Translations under genes and position numbers: made by a program
Notes under the pieces: model-generated
Database searches by the model: none
Told to the model about the DNA's origin: nothing
What the model saw: the letters and a program-made list of their open reading frames with translations, nothing else
Assembly: GCA_947599755.1 (NCBI GenBank)
Contig: CANQFO010000004.1
Span: 1 to 29,841 of the forward strand
DNA from: an uncultured Bacilli bacterium
GTDB lineage: Bacteria > Bacillota_I > Bacilli_A > RF39 > UBA660
Direction of reading: 5' to 3'
Length of the DNA stretch: 29,841 nt
Shown: piece by piece, positions 16,058 to 24,067 of the stretch
How positions within the stretch are numbered: the stretch's first letter is position 1
Layout: every line of letters begins with the position of its first letter

Positions 16058-17152
16058 TTAAGAATAATGCTTTTTAATATAAGAAAGCAAAAAATCTTTT
16101 TGATTAGGAAGTCTACGATATAAAACTTCTCTTTCTAGATCACAATAAATATCCTTCAAATAAGCACCAGGCTCATCTTTTTGCAAAACAGACAAAATAT
16201 CTTCAGTATCAACTTTTAAGTCTTTACGACTATATAATAATAAATTTTTATATGCTTCAGTAATTTTCTTTTTTGAAATTCCCTTAATTTCTCCCGCCAC
16301 ACAATTAACATATAATCCATATTGATAAAGTGCCATAGGATCCAAATTATTAAGAGAAAGGGCTTGCTGAACTTTTTGAATCAATTCTTTTTCATTACTA
16401 CTAAAAGGATATTTATCACATACATTTAAAATACTCCATACTCCTATCAAACTAACAGGACAAGTTACCTGCTTTAAAGTAGAAAGCTCCAAATCTTTAT
16501 CAAGACCTAAATCTAGCAACAAAGAAATTCCCTCTTTCACATAAGGACTAGCAAAGATCTTATCTAATTCTTCCCTTTTTCGCTGATAAGATAATTTTTT
16601 TAATAATCCCCTACATTCTCTAATCGCATCAACAACATCAGAATCCAATTGAAAATGAAGTACAGTAGCAAACCTAATCGCTCTAAGAATTCTAAGACAA
16701 TCTTCATAAAATCTATCTTTAGCTACTCCTACAGTCCGAATAATTCTTGCATCAATATCACAACGACCACCCAAAAAATCAATAATTTCCCCCTCTTCAT
16801 CCATACAAATTGTATTAATAGTAAAATCACGTCTTAATAAATCTTGATACAAATCATCTATATATTGAATTTCTGACGGATGTCGATTATCCAAATAAGA
16901 AATTTCTTTCCTAAATGTAGTAATCTCAAAACGAATACCCTTTTTCATAACAGTAACTGAACCATAATCTTCACTAGGTAAACAACTATCTTCAAAAATT
17001 TCTTTAATTTCTTTTGGTTTAGCATTTGTAGTAATATCAATATCATTAGATTCTATTCCTAAAAGATAATCCCGTACAAATCCACCAACAAGATACGCTT
17101 TAAATCCAGAAGAAGTAATTTCTTTCAATACTTTCAACGCCACATCTAGCAT
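16058..17152 (-). CDS. cca: CCA tRNA nucleotidyltransferase
   Basis: Class II nucleotidyltransferase that builds or repairs the tRNA 3' CCA end. 364 residues. Motif A is LVGGFVRDYLLG followed by SNDIDITT (the catalytic Asp pair, near residue 37). RRDFTIN (about 109-115) is motif B, and EDCLRILRAIRFA (about 150-162) is the nucleotide-selecting EDxxR region. The C-terminal half is helical, as in the tRNA-binding part. Slightly shorter than the B. subtilis enzyme (about 397). RBS GGTGGTGA. A poly(A) polymerase role is possible for this superfamily, but the Firmicutes context favours CCA addition. Confidence 0.93.
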   Translation of the reverse strand: MLDVALKVLKEITSSGFKAYLVGGFVRDYLLGIESNDIDITTNAKPKEIKEIFEDSCLPSEDYGSVTVMKKGIRFEITTFRKEISYLDNRHPSEIQYIDDLYQDLLRRDFTINTICMDEEGEIIDFLGGRCDIDARIIRTVGVAKDRFYEDCLRILRAIRFATVLHFQLDSDVVDAIRECRGLLKKLSYQRKREELDKIFASPYVKEGISLLLDLGLDKDLELSTLKQVTCPVSLIGVWSILNVCDKYPFSSNEKELIQKVQQALSLNNLDPMALYQYGLYVNCVAGEIKGISKKKITEAYKNLLLYSRKDLKVDTEDILSVLQKDEPGAYLKDIYCDLEREVLYRRLPNQKDFLLSYIKKHYS

Positions 17153-17182
17153 AAATCACCACCTATATAATCTCATATATCA

Positions 17183-17188
17183 ATTATA
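17183..17188 (-). promoter_or_regulatory. -10 element of cca
   Basis: TATAAT on the minus strand, about 30 bases before the cca start. No matching -35 is seen. A TTTATC/GATAAA inverted repeat (17198-17216) lies at the expected -35 position. Confidence 0.4.
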
Positions 17189-17248
17189 TCCTATTTTTAT
17201 CATTTATACGATAAATAATTAAAATAAAAAAAATAATACTAAAACAAA

Positions 17249-17271
17249 AGAAAAAGCCTAAAATAGGCTTT
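17249..17271 (-). terminator. Terminator of the HU gene
   Basis: On the minus strand AAAGCCTA pairs with TAGGCTTT (17264-17271 with 17253-17260), loop of 3, followed by a T-rich tail. It lies 10 bases after the HU stop codon. Confidence 0.85.
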
Positions 17272-17281
17272 CAAATCAATC

Positions 17282-17554
17282 CTAGTTTACAGCATCTTTT
17301 AATGCAGTTCCAGCTTTAAACGTAACAGCTTTTCTTGCAGGAATAGTAACTGTTTCTCCAGTTCTAGGATTACGTCCTTCACGAGCAGCTCTTTCTGAAA
17401 CAGCAAAAGTTCCAAATCCTACTAGTGGTACTTTATCTCCTTTTTTCAATGCATCAGTAATTGTACTACAAAAAGCATCTACTGCCTTTGAAGCATCTGA
17501 TTTTGTTAATCCTGCAGTTTCTGCTACTGCCTCTACTAATTCAACTTTTTTCAT
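17282..17554 (-). CDS. hup: HU family DNA-binding protein
   Basis: Nucleoid protein that bends DNA as a dimer. The 90 residues cover the whole family: N-terminal helices with KKVELVEAVAETAGLTKSDA, the GFGTFAVSERAAREGRNP beta arm (about 46-63) with the RNP tip, and a C-terminal helix. Codon use is richer in G/C than its neighbours, fitting high expression. GGGAGG precedes the start and it has its own promoter, 5' hairpin and terminator. HU (hbs) lies near spoIVA and der in Bacillus too; here the three are within 6 kb. Confidence 0.98.
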   Translation of the reverse strand: MKKVELVEAVAETAGLTKSDASKAVDAFCSTITDALKKGDKVPLVGFGTFAVSERAAREGRNPRTGETVTIPARKAVTFKAGTALKDAVN

Positions 17555-17582
17555 AATAAATAATACCTCCCTATATATAAAT

Positions 17583-17600
17583 TAAGCATTTCTATGCTTA
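17583..17600 (-). promoter_or_regulatory. Hairpin in the HU mRNA leader
   Basis: TAAGCAT (17583-17589) and ATGCTTA (17594-17600) form a perfect seven-bp stem with a four-base loop between the HU promoter and its ribosome binding site. It may stabilise the mRNA 5' end. No riboswitch or protein-binding motif was recognised. Confidence 0.5.
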
Positions 17601-17607
17601 CATATCA

Positions 17608-17636
17608 AACTTATCATGTTTTGAATTAAATTGCAA
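17608..17636 (-). promoter_or_regulatory. HU promoter
   Basis: Minus-strand TTGCAA (17631-17636) and TAAGTT (17608-17613) with 17 bases between, and TG two bases upstream of the -10 (TGATAAGTT). Confidence 0.6.
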
Positions 17637-17655
17637 GAAATATAGAAGAAATTTA

Positions 17656-17994
17656 TCATCTTTTCCCCAATTTATCGTTAATTGAAGTAAGAAGTAAAAT
17701 AATATGCCCAATAGCAAAGAAAAATAAACAAAATAAAAAGCTAATAAACCAAACAAAAATCATCAAAGAAAAATTAAACTCTCGACTCATACACTCAACA
17801 GCATATAAAGAAGAGCTAGATCCACATGCAGGAAACAAATTACCTAAAATAATTCCTAAACAAAAACAAATGCAATAAGTAACAATAGCAAACCTCTGAT
17901 ATCCATTAAATGAATATTTCTCTACTTTCTTTGTAATTGTCTTAAACTTTGGAAGTTCCTTTTTCACTTGATCAATTTCTTCAAATAAATTCAC
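17656..17994 (-). CDS. Two-helix membrane protein, unknown
   Basis: 112 residues, family not recognised. A charged N-terminus (1-35) precedes two membrane helices (about 36-52 and 75-103). The loop between them holds ACGSSSSLYAVECMS with two cysteines; CICFC in the first helix adds more. It starts at GTG 17994, only three bases after the stop of the upstream gene, with GGTGG inside that gene's last codons, so both are translated from one mRNA. Its role is likely tied to the 308-residue membrane protein ahead of it. Confidence 0.7.
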   Translation of the reverse strand: MNLFEEIDQVKKELPKFKTITKKVEKYSFNGYQRFAIVTYCICFCLGIILGNLFPACGSSSSLYAVECMSREFNFSLMIFVWFISFLFCLFFFAIGHIILLLTSINDKLGKR

Positions 17995-17997
17995 CTT

Positions 17998-18924
17998 TTA
18001 TTCACCACCTTTATCTTGATCTTTTTTAATACTCTTTATAGCTTTAGAAGAAACATTCTTCCGTTCTTTTTTATCCACATTCCCCTTTTTCTGAGACTCT
18101 ACTTTTTTCTTCTTAATACCCTGAGTATCTTTCTTAGATAATTGTGAAACAACTTCTTCTTTTAAATCAGAAACCATCTCAGTAACATTATCAATCGCTT
18201 GATCTAAATGAACATCCTCAACAAAATTTTCTACTTTCTTACCAACATCATGCATAGTATCAACTACTTTTTCTACATCAAATAAATTCTCACGTTGACC
18301 TACTTTTTCTTTTCGATCCATAAAAACTCGATATAAATAAACATATCTAGAAAATAAAATTACATAAAAACAATCCAATAAAGATAAGATCACTCCATCA
18401 AAAGTAACAGCAGAAATCAAATTAACAGCTAAAAAAATAATAGATAAAATCATTACAGAATAAAAATAGCCATCATTAGAAATTTCATTAAAAGGAGATT
18501 GTTGAAGATTAAATTCTTTCCAAACTCTAGTTCCTCTAAAAAACGTATGAAATAAATAAACAAATAAAATAATATGAATCGCAAAAGATAACAAAGTAGT
18601 CAAAGAAAAAGATTGAAAAACAGTAAGTAGAGAAGTAACCATAATAAGAAAATATAAAAGAATTAAAAACACATTCAAATAATTAAAATATTTTTTTCCA
18701 AAAGAAAACTTTAAAAACACAAAATAAACAAGACTTAATAAATAAATACTATTATGATTAAAAATACTAATAAAGATATCTGACGTACTCAAATGATGAT
18801 TTACCGCATAAGATTGACTTAAAATAATAATCACCGCAATTAATCCAATAATACAATTCGTAACAATTGTAGGATGATTATACCATTCAGTTTCTACTTT
18901 TTTACCTTGATCCTCTAAATTCAT
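17998..18924 (-). CDS. Polytopic membrane protein with helical charged tail
   Basis: 308 residues, family not recognised. About six membrane helices lie between residues 20 and 200. The soluble tail begins VFMDRKEKVGQREN and continues as an amphipathic helix (about 215-265, with DTMHDVGKKVENFVEDV), then a very Lys-rich end (about 265-308). Such a tail could bind membrane surface, RNA or a partner protein. AAGGTG precedes the ATG, and the extended -10 at 18948-18956 lies upstream. First gene of a two-gene operon, divergent from der. Confidence 0.72.
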   Translation of the reverse strand: MNLEDQGKKVETEWYNHPTIVTNCIIGLIAVIIILSQSYAVNHHLSTSDIFISIFNHNSIYLLSLVYFVFLKFSFGKKYFNYLNVFLILLYFLIMVTSLLTVFQSFSLTTLLSFAIHIILFVYLFHTFFRGTRVWKEFNLQQSPFNEISNDGYFYSVMILSIIFLAVNLISAVTFDGVILSLLDCFYVILFSRYVYLYRVFMDRKEKVGQRENLFDVEKVVDTMHDVGKKVENFVEDVHLDQAIDNVTEMVSDLKEEVVSQLSKKDTQGIKKKKVESQKKGNVDKKERKNVSSKAIKSIKKDQDKGGE

Positions 18925-18947
18925 AATTTCACCTTCCTAATATAATT

Positions 18948-18956
18948 AGTATATCA
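18948..18956 (-). promoter_or_regulatory. Extended -10 promoter of the membrane operon
   Basis: Minus-strand TGATATACT (TGN plus TATACT), about 24 bases upstream of the 308-residue gene. No good -35 present. Confidence 0.4.
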
Positions 18957-19013
18957 TAAAAATAACAACTAAGAGACACAAACATAAATTTTCTTTTAAA
19001 GTTGACAATTCCA

Positions 19014-19022
19014 TGGTATAAT
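19014..19022 (+). promoter_or_regulatory. Extended -10 promoter of der
   Basis: TGGTATAAT, a perfect extended -10, 23 bases before the der start. A TTGACA at 19002-19007 is only nine bases upstream of the -10, too close to act as its -35. Confidence 0.65.
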
Positions 19023-19045
19023 AAGACTGAATTGGAGGGGATATT

Positions 19046-20353
19046 ATGCAAATCCCAACGGTTGCACTAATCGGAAGACCAAACGTAGGAAAATCAACTC
19101 TTTTCAATAAAATTGTAGGAAAAAAAATATCCATTATTGAAGATACACCAGGAGTAACAAGAGATAGAATTTATCAAGAAACAAGTTATAACAACAAAAG
19201 ATTTTATTTAATTGATACCGGAGGAATTGATTCCACCAAAATGACATTTAATGAAGAAATCCGATTACAAGCAGAAATTGCTATTCAAGAAGCGGATGTC
19301 GTAATTTTTATGGTCGATGGAAAAGAAGGAATCACAGCAAATGACTACATCATAAGAGATCTACTAAGAAAAAGTAAGAAAAAAATAATTGTCGCAATCA
19401 ATAAAATAGATACCAAAGAAGCAATGCAGAATTTATATGATTTTTATGAATTAGGTTTTGATACATACATCCCAATCAGTAGTATTCATAATACCGGATT
19501 TATTGACTTAATGGACACAGTAACAATAAACTTTACCGAAAAAGAAGAAAATCTTGATACTAGATTAAAATTCTCTATCATCGGACGACCTAATGTAGGA
19601 AAAAGTAGTTTAATGAATACACTTTTAAATGAAGAACGTGTAGTAGTATCAGATATTGCAGGAACAACAAGAGATTCAATTGACTCAGTATTAAAATATC
19701 ATAATGAAGAATATATCTTAATTGATACAGCAGGAATGAGAAAAAAAGGAAAAATTGAACAAGGAGTAGAAAAATACAGTTTGTTTCGATCATTAAAAGC
19801 AATTGATCGTAGTGATATCTGCCTAGTAGTCATCAATGCAGAAGAAGGAATTAAAGAACAAGATAAACATATTGCTGGATATGCAATAGAAAAAGGAAAA
19901 GGATTAATCTTTGTCATCAACAAATGGGATACAGTAAAAAATACAACAATAGAAGAATTTACAAAAAGAATGAGAAACGAATTTCAATTCGCAACTTATG
20001 CCCCTATTGTATACGTATCTGCCCTAACGAAAAAAAGAATTCACACCCTAATGCCAGAAGTAATCAAAGTAGCAGAAAATATCAAAAAAGAAATTAAAAC
20101 AAGTATAATCAATTCCGTAATTTTAGATGCTTATCAATTAAATATTCCCCCCTCATATAAAGGAAAAAGATTAAAAATATACTTTACCTCTCAAACGGGA
20201 ATAAAACCACCAAAATTTACATTTAGAGTAAATAACAAAGGACTAGTCCATTTCTCATACGAAAGATACTTAGAAAACAAAATAAGAGAAAATTTTGATT
20301 TTACTGGCACACCAATTACTTTACAATTTAAAAATAAAAATAATGAAGAATAG
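19046..20353 (+). CDS. der: Ribosome assembly GTPase Der (EngA)
   Basis: Double-domain GTPase needed for 50S ribosome assembly. 435 residues. First G domain: GRPNVGKSTLFNK (about 10-22), DTPGVTRDR, DTGG, and NKID. Second G domain: GRPNVGKSSLMN (about 180), DTAGMRKKG and NKWD. A KH-like C-terminal domain follows (about 350-435, with PPSYKGKRLKIYF). GGAGGGGA is the ribosome binding site. Two small genes follow at 10 and 47 bases, so der, the SHOCT-like gene and spoVIF may form one operon. Confidence 0.98.
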   Translation: MQIPTVALIGRPNVGKSTLFNKIVGKKISIIEDTPGVTRDRIYQETSYNNKRFYLIDTGGIDSTKMTFNEEIRLQAEIAIQEADVVIFMVDGKEGITANDYIIRDLLRKSKKKIIVAINKIDTKEAMQNLYDFYELGFDTYIPISSIHNTGFIDLMDTVTINFTEKEENLDTRLKFSIIGRPNVGKSSLMNTLLNEERVVVSDIAGTTRDSIDSVLKYHNEEYILIDTAGMRKKGKIEQGVEKYSLFRSLKAIDRSDICLVVINAEEGIKEQDKHIAGYAIEKGKGLIFVINKWDTVKNTTIEEFTKRMRNEFQFATYAPIVYVSALTKKRIHTLMPEVIKVAENIKKEIKTSIINSVILDAYQLNIPPSYKGKRLKIYFTSQTGIKPPKFTFRVNNKGLVHFSYERYLENKIRENFDFTGTPITLQFKNKNNEE

Positions 20354-20362
20354 AGGAAAAAA

Positions 20363-20656
20363 ATGATAATAGGAAATAATAATGATGCAAATAACAATAA
20401 TTTTTTTAATAAAAATATATCTTTTGAAAATAAAAAATTTCAAGGAAACAAACCAATTCAAAATAATCAAGAAAACAACTTTTTAACAGAAGACCTTTCC
20501 ACATTAAATCACACAGATCCCACAAACAATAAAGAAATGTATAATAAAACATTAGCCATGCTACAAGAAAGATTAAAAAATAAAACCATTTCTTTAGAAG
20601 AATTTAATAAAAAGTGCTCCCAATTATCCAAAAATAGACAAACCGATGAAAAATAA
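20363..20656 (+). CDS. Small Asn-rich protein with SHOCT-like end
   Basis: 97 residues. The first 45 are Asn-rich and low complexity; the end (about 63-92), MLQERLKNKTISLEEFNKK, fits the SHOCT pattern (leucine-rich helix, short turn, EEFxxK helix), a short oligomerisation module of unknown function. AGAGGAAAA precedes the ATG, 10 bases after der. No catalytic residues are visible. The gene looks real because of its ribosome binding site and spacing, but the function is open. Confidence 0.65.
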   Translation: MIIGNNNDANNNNFFNKNISFENKKFQGNKPIQNNQENNFLTEDLSTLNHTDPTNNKEMYNKTLAMLQERLKNKTISLEEFNKKCSQLSKNRQTDEK

Positions 20657-20703
20657 AATAAACAAAAAAAACTTCCCTACATATAATTAACTAGGAGGTT
20701 TTT

Positions 20704-20943
20704 ATGTTTGGAGATAACTTTTTCAAAAAAGTAGAAAATAAAACAAATGTAGATAAAAATACAATTCTTTCCTTAGCAAAAAAACTACAACAATCAAATT
20801 TAAAAGATGAAAAAACATTACGAGAAATTGTAAAAGATATTAGTAATATGACTGGAAAAGAAGTATCAAAAGAAAAAGAAGATAAAATCATTAATGCAAT
20901 CATGAAAGATAAAGTACCGAATAATATAGATCAGATGTTTTAA
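20704..20943 (+). CDS. spoVIF: Stage VI sporulation protein F-like
   Basis: 79 residues. The sequence FGDNFFKKVENKTNVDKNTI, then LAKKLQQSNLKDEKTLREIV and KEVSKEKEDKIINAI, matches what I know of SpoVIF proteins (FFxxIExKTGVN, an ANLKDE-type centre and VSKxxEDxIV), which help control spore-coat assembly in the mother cell after engulfment. AGGAGG lies five bases before the ATG. It follows der and the SHOCT-like gene and overlaps the end of a convergent gene by four bases. spoIVA lies 0.8 kb away, so coat genes cluster here as in Bacillus. Confidence 0.82.
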   Translation: MFGDNFFKKVENKTNVDKNTILSLAKKLQQSNLKDEKTLREIVKDISNMTGKEVSKEKEDKIINAIMKDKVPNNIDQMF

Positions 20944-21629
20944 ACTTCTGATCTTTTTCTTTTTTCATATTGAGAATTAGAAGGACGATCAACATGATAC
21001 ATCTGATCCCAATAAAGACACGCCTTCTCCCAATGTTTTAAATCTTTAGCCTGTTGCATATTATTCCATGCTTGATTAATTTTCTGATATTGTGCAAACA
21101 CTTCCAATAATTTAATTTCAATTCTAGGAGCAAGAGTTTCAACCAAAAAAGAATCAGATTGAACCAAAAAAGGTTTATGAAGTAAAAGATTTAAAAAAGT
21201 ATTTTCAGATCCCTTTTTCATTTGAATTAAATCTTCAACAGTCAAATTTAACATAGAATCTGTTATATGATAAATCAACTGAGTAGCATCTTCTGTAGAG
21301 TTCACCTTTCGTTTTGGATGAGTAAAAACAAATCCAAAAGAAAAAAAAGAATTATAAATAACTGTCGCTACCGCTAAATTTAAAGAAACATCACCAAAAT
21401 CAAAAGTTTCAAGTAAACAAGCCTCATCATTAATTTTACCATCAAGATAATAAGGTTGATCAAATCTCTTTTGAAAATAATGAACATTTATCCCACCATC
21501 TGCAACAACTTGAAATTGAAACACGTTATGAGAATTAGGACCAAACGAAGAATTTCCAACATCCTTTAAATAGAATTCCGCATTACCATTTTCATAAATT
21601 GACTCAATTAATTGACTAATATTCCTCAT
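20940..21629 (-). CDS. Uncharacterised soluble protein next to spoIVA
   Basis: 229 residues, family not recognised. No signal peptide or membrane helix. N-terminal half has alternating beta-type segments (NAEFYLKDVGNSSFGPNSH, NVFQFQVVADGG); the C-terminal third is helical and Gln/Trp-rich (NQAWNNMQQAKDLKHW) with a basic end. AGAGGTG precedes the ATG at 21629; the frame is open 11 codons further up but without a start signal. It has its own strong promoter just after the spoIVA terminator. Stop codon overlaps that of spoVIF. Confidence 0.72.
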   Translation of the reverse strand: MRNISQLIESIYENGNAEFYLKDVGNSSFGPNSHNVFQFQVVADGGINVHYFQKRFDQPYYLDGKINDEACLLETFDFGDVSLNLAVATVIYNSFFSFGFVFTHPKRKVNSTEDATQLIYHITDSMLNLTVEDLIQMKKGSENTFLNLLLHKPFLVQSDSFLVETLAPRIEIKLLEVFAQYQKINQAWNNMQQAKDLKHWEKACLYWDQMYHVDRPSNSQYEKRKRSEV

Positions 21630-21650
21630 TATTACACCTCTAGTTGCCTT

Positions 21651-21679
21651 ATTATAACACACTTTTCCCTAAACTGCAA
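21651..21679 (-). promoter_or_regulatory. Promoter of the uncharacterised gene
   Basis: Minus-strand TTGCAG (21674-21679) and TATAAT (21651-21656), spacer 17. A vegetative-type promoter, so this gene is not obviously sporulation-specific. Confidence 0.8.
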
Positions 21680-21703
21680 AGGAAATCCAAAACAAAGAGA
21701 AAC

Positions 21704-21737
21704 AAAAAAGGTTACGAATAATCATCAATTCGTAACC
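21704..21737 (-). terminator. Terminator of spoIVA
   Basis: GGTTACGAAT and ATTCGTAACC (21710-21719 and 21728-21737) form a perfect 10-bp stem with an eight-base loop, followed on the minus strand by TTTTTT. It lies 10 bases after the spoIVA stop codon. Confidence 0.93.
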
Positions 21738-21746
21738 AAATATTCA

Positions 21747-23222
21747 TTAAATAACAATCGCTATCATATTATTAGAACCCTTATTCACTACCTTAGAAAG
21801 AGTAGTCTGTAACTTAAATCGAATATTATCTGGCATCATATTAATTTTAGATTGAATTCCCTCCTGAACAATAGAATCCAAACTTCTACCAAAAATTTCA
21901 CTCTTCCAAATTTCATTAGGACTTTTTTCTTGATCTTTTAACAAATAATCAATCAATTCCTTACTTTGAACCTCACTACCAATAATTGGTTCAAATGTTG
22001 ATTCTACATCTACCCGAATCATATGAATAGAAGGAGCAACTGCTTTCAATTTTACCCCATACCTTGGTCCTTGCTTAACAATTTCCGGCTTATCTAATTT
22101 CATATCTTCAATAGAAGGAGTAGCAACACCATAACCAGTTTGTTTAACCATTTTTAAAGCATATTTAATTTGATCATATTCTTTCTTAGCAATATTAAAT
22201 TCCTGAAAAAGAGCCAATAAATCCGCTTTATTTTGAACATCAATTTGAATAATATCCGTAAGAGTTTTATTATATAAATCTGCCGGTGCAGTCAAATTAA
22301 CCGTAATAATTCCCGTTGAAGGATCCACATCTGATAAATAACTTTTTTCAATCATTTCATTATCAAGAAAATGACTAGTAATATTTTCAATATCCCTCAG
22401 TTTATCAATCTCAACAACACTCTCTTTAATAGAATCCATATAACTTTTCTTTACCTTATGATCAGGATTCAATATAGCAATCCATTCCGGCATATTCACT
22501 TTTACCTGTAAAACTGGAAATTCATACAATGCTTCCCTTAAAATATCATACATATCCTTTTCATTCATTGCTTCAATACTAATTGGTAATACAGGTACTT
22601 GATAATCTTCTTTCAATTTTTCCGCAAGTCGTTGAGTCTCAGGCAAAGTAGGATGAGTAGAATTTAAAATCACAATAAATGGTTTCCCAAGACTTTTTAA
22701 TTCATCAACAACTCTAGTTTCCGCTTCAATATAATCATTTCGATCAAATTCTCCAATCGATCCATCAGTAGTAACAACAATTCCTATCGTAGAATGATCC
22801 TGAATTACCTTTTCTGTCCCAATCTCTGCTGCTTCAACAAATGGTATTTCTTCATTATACCAAGGTGTTTTTACCATTCTAGGACCATTTTCATCCGTTG
22901 CTCCAATCGCCTTATCAATCATATATCCAACACAATCAATCAATCGAATATTACAACTAAAATCATCAATCTTAATAGTAGCAGCCTGATTAGGAACAAA
23001 TTTAGGTTCCGTAGTCATAATCGTTTTCCCTGCCGCACTTTGTGGGACCTCATCCAAAGCTCTTTTTCGTTCATATTCATCCTCAATATTAGGAACAATT
23101 AAATTCTCTACTACTCGCTTAATAAAAGTAGATTTTCCCGTTCGAACAGCACCAACTACTCCAAGATAAATATCACCACCACTTCTTTTGGCTATATTTT
23201 TAATAATTTCTTGTTTATCCAT
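21747..23222 (-). CDS. spoIVA: Stage IV sporulation protein A
   Basis: ATPase that polymerises on the forespore surface and is the base layer of the spore coat. 491 residues, matching the family (about 492). It carries GGDIYLGVVGAVRTGKSTFI with the Walker A (about 15-34), PQSAAGKTIMTTEPKFVPNQ, NGPRMVKTPWY, the EAAEIGT segment, MVKQTGYGVATPSIEDM and a C-terminal AIVI. The ATG at 23222 is chosen because AAGGAG lies nine bases upstream and the product then starts as other SpoIVA do; an in-frame start seven codons earlier overlaps that site. Strong proof that the organism, or its recent ancestor, makes spores. The expected mother-cell sigma-E promoter was not clear. Confidence 0.98.
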   Translation of the reverse strand: MDKQEIIKNIAKRSGGDIYLGVVGAVRTGKSTFIKRVVENLIVPNIEDEYERKRALDEVPQSAAGKTIMTTEPKFVPNQAATIKIDDFSCNIRLIDCVGYMIDKAIGATDENGPRMVKTPWYNEEIPFVEAAEIGTEKVIQDHSTIGIVVTTDGSIGEFDRNDYIEAETRVVDELKSLGKPFIVILNSTHPTLPETQRLAEKLKEDYQVPVLPISIEAMNEKDMYDILREALYEFPVLQVKVNMPEWIAILNPDHKVKKSYMDSIKESVVEIDKLRDIENITSHFLDNEMIEKSYLSDVDPSTGIITVNLTAPADLYNKTLTDIIQIDVQNKADLLALFQEFNIAKKEYDQIKYALKMVKQTGYGVATPSIEDMKLDKPEIVKQGPRYGVKLKAVAPSIHMIRVDVESTFEPIIGSEVQSKELIDYLLKDQEKSPNEIWKSEIFGRSLDSIVQEGIQSKINMMPDNIRFKLQTTLSKVVNKGSNNMIAIVI

Positions 23223-23263
23223 ATACACATTCTCCTTATACAATTAATATTTATGTAAAACAA

Positions 23264-23288
23264 GAAAAAAAAAGAACCAAGTTTAGTT
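23264..23288 (-). terminator. Weak terminator upstream of spoIVA
   Basis: On the minus strand a five-bp stem (AACTA/TGGTT, 23275-23288) is followed by CTTTTTTTTT. It would separate spoIVA from the gene at 23310-24002. Confidence 0.4.
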
Positions 23289-23309
23289 TTTTAAAAAAGA
23301 AATTAAAAA

Positions 23310-24002
23310 TTACTGTATCCTAGCAATATAATAGTTATATTGATTCATCAACTCAACCGTTTGAAATTGAATTTGTCCATCCTGAATTTTCCATTGATCC
23401 CGATTTGTTTTCAAAAACTGAAAAATAACAGAACAAAGATCAAATATACGATTAACATCCACCTTAGTTTGTTGAAACATCTGTCTTGATTTAAGAATAT
23501 CTTTACTAATACCATCATCAAACATCAACGTATGATACAATTGAACAAAATAAGGATCCACAATAGTTTTCCGAATATAATTTTGAATTTTATCCTGATT
23601 ACAAAACTCAATTAATAAATTAATATCCTGATTAAACTTCTTTTTAGTCTTTTCTAAATAAGCAAAAGATTGAACAAAATCATCTCCATCAGAAGAATAA
23701 TTTTCTATAGATAATAACTTTTCAAGTTTTGGATCATGAACTACTTCAAGTACACTCTGGTAATGAAGTGCATAATCATCTAAATACTCCTTAATCGCTT
23801 TCTCAACCAAACCATAATTTCCCCTAGTTTGAATTTTTGTTAAATATCGATCTCCTGATAAATTAAATTTTTTCAAAGAATGAATCTCTCGAACTAATAA
23901 ATTTTTCTCTACTTTTTCATAAAAAACAAAAAAACAAACCAATAACATTATATCAAAAATAACAAACAATAAAATATACTTGCTTCTTTTCTTCTTATCC
24001 AA
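23310..24002 (-). CDS. Single-pass membrane protein, unknown
   Basis: 230 residues, family not recognised. A short basic N-terminus and one membrane helix (about 9-27, ILLFVIFDIMLLVCFFVF) are followed by a mostly helical domain presumably outside the membrane, with many Tyr, Phe and Lys. No lipobox or sorting signal. Start is a TTG at 24002 with GGGTGA a few bases upstream; no ATG fits. The spoIVA neighbourhood hints at a sporulation or envelope role, but nothing in the protein shows it. Confidence 0.65.
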   Translation of the reverse strand: MDKKKRSKYILLFVIFDIMLLVCFFVFYEKVEKNLLVREIHSLKKFNLSGDRYLTKIQTRGNYGLVEKAIKEYLDDYALHYQSVLEVVHDPKLEKLLSIENYSSDGDDFVQSFAYLEKTKKKFNQDINLLIEFCNQDKIQNYIRKTIVDPYFVQLYHTLMFDDGISKDILKSRQMFQQTKVDVNRIFDLCSVIFQFLKTNRDQWKIQDGQIQFQTVELMNQYNYYIARIQ

Positions 24003-24067
24003 AATATCACCCTATTTATACTTTAACAATACTAATATAACTATAACCAAATCATATCACAATTAAA

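Noticed and set aside
19002..19007. TTGACA as the -35 of der
   Set aside because: Only nine bases from the TATAAT; no second -10 at 16-18 bases.
20680..20687. CATATAAT as a sigma-E type -10 for spoVIF
   Set aside because: Transcription would start inside the ribosome binding site and no sigma-E -35 is present at the proper distance.
23223..23310. Sigma-E promoter for spoIVA
   Set aside because: Expected on biological grounds, but the CATAAAT sequences present lack a partner -35; not called.
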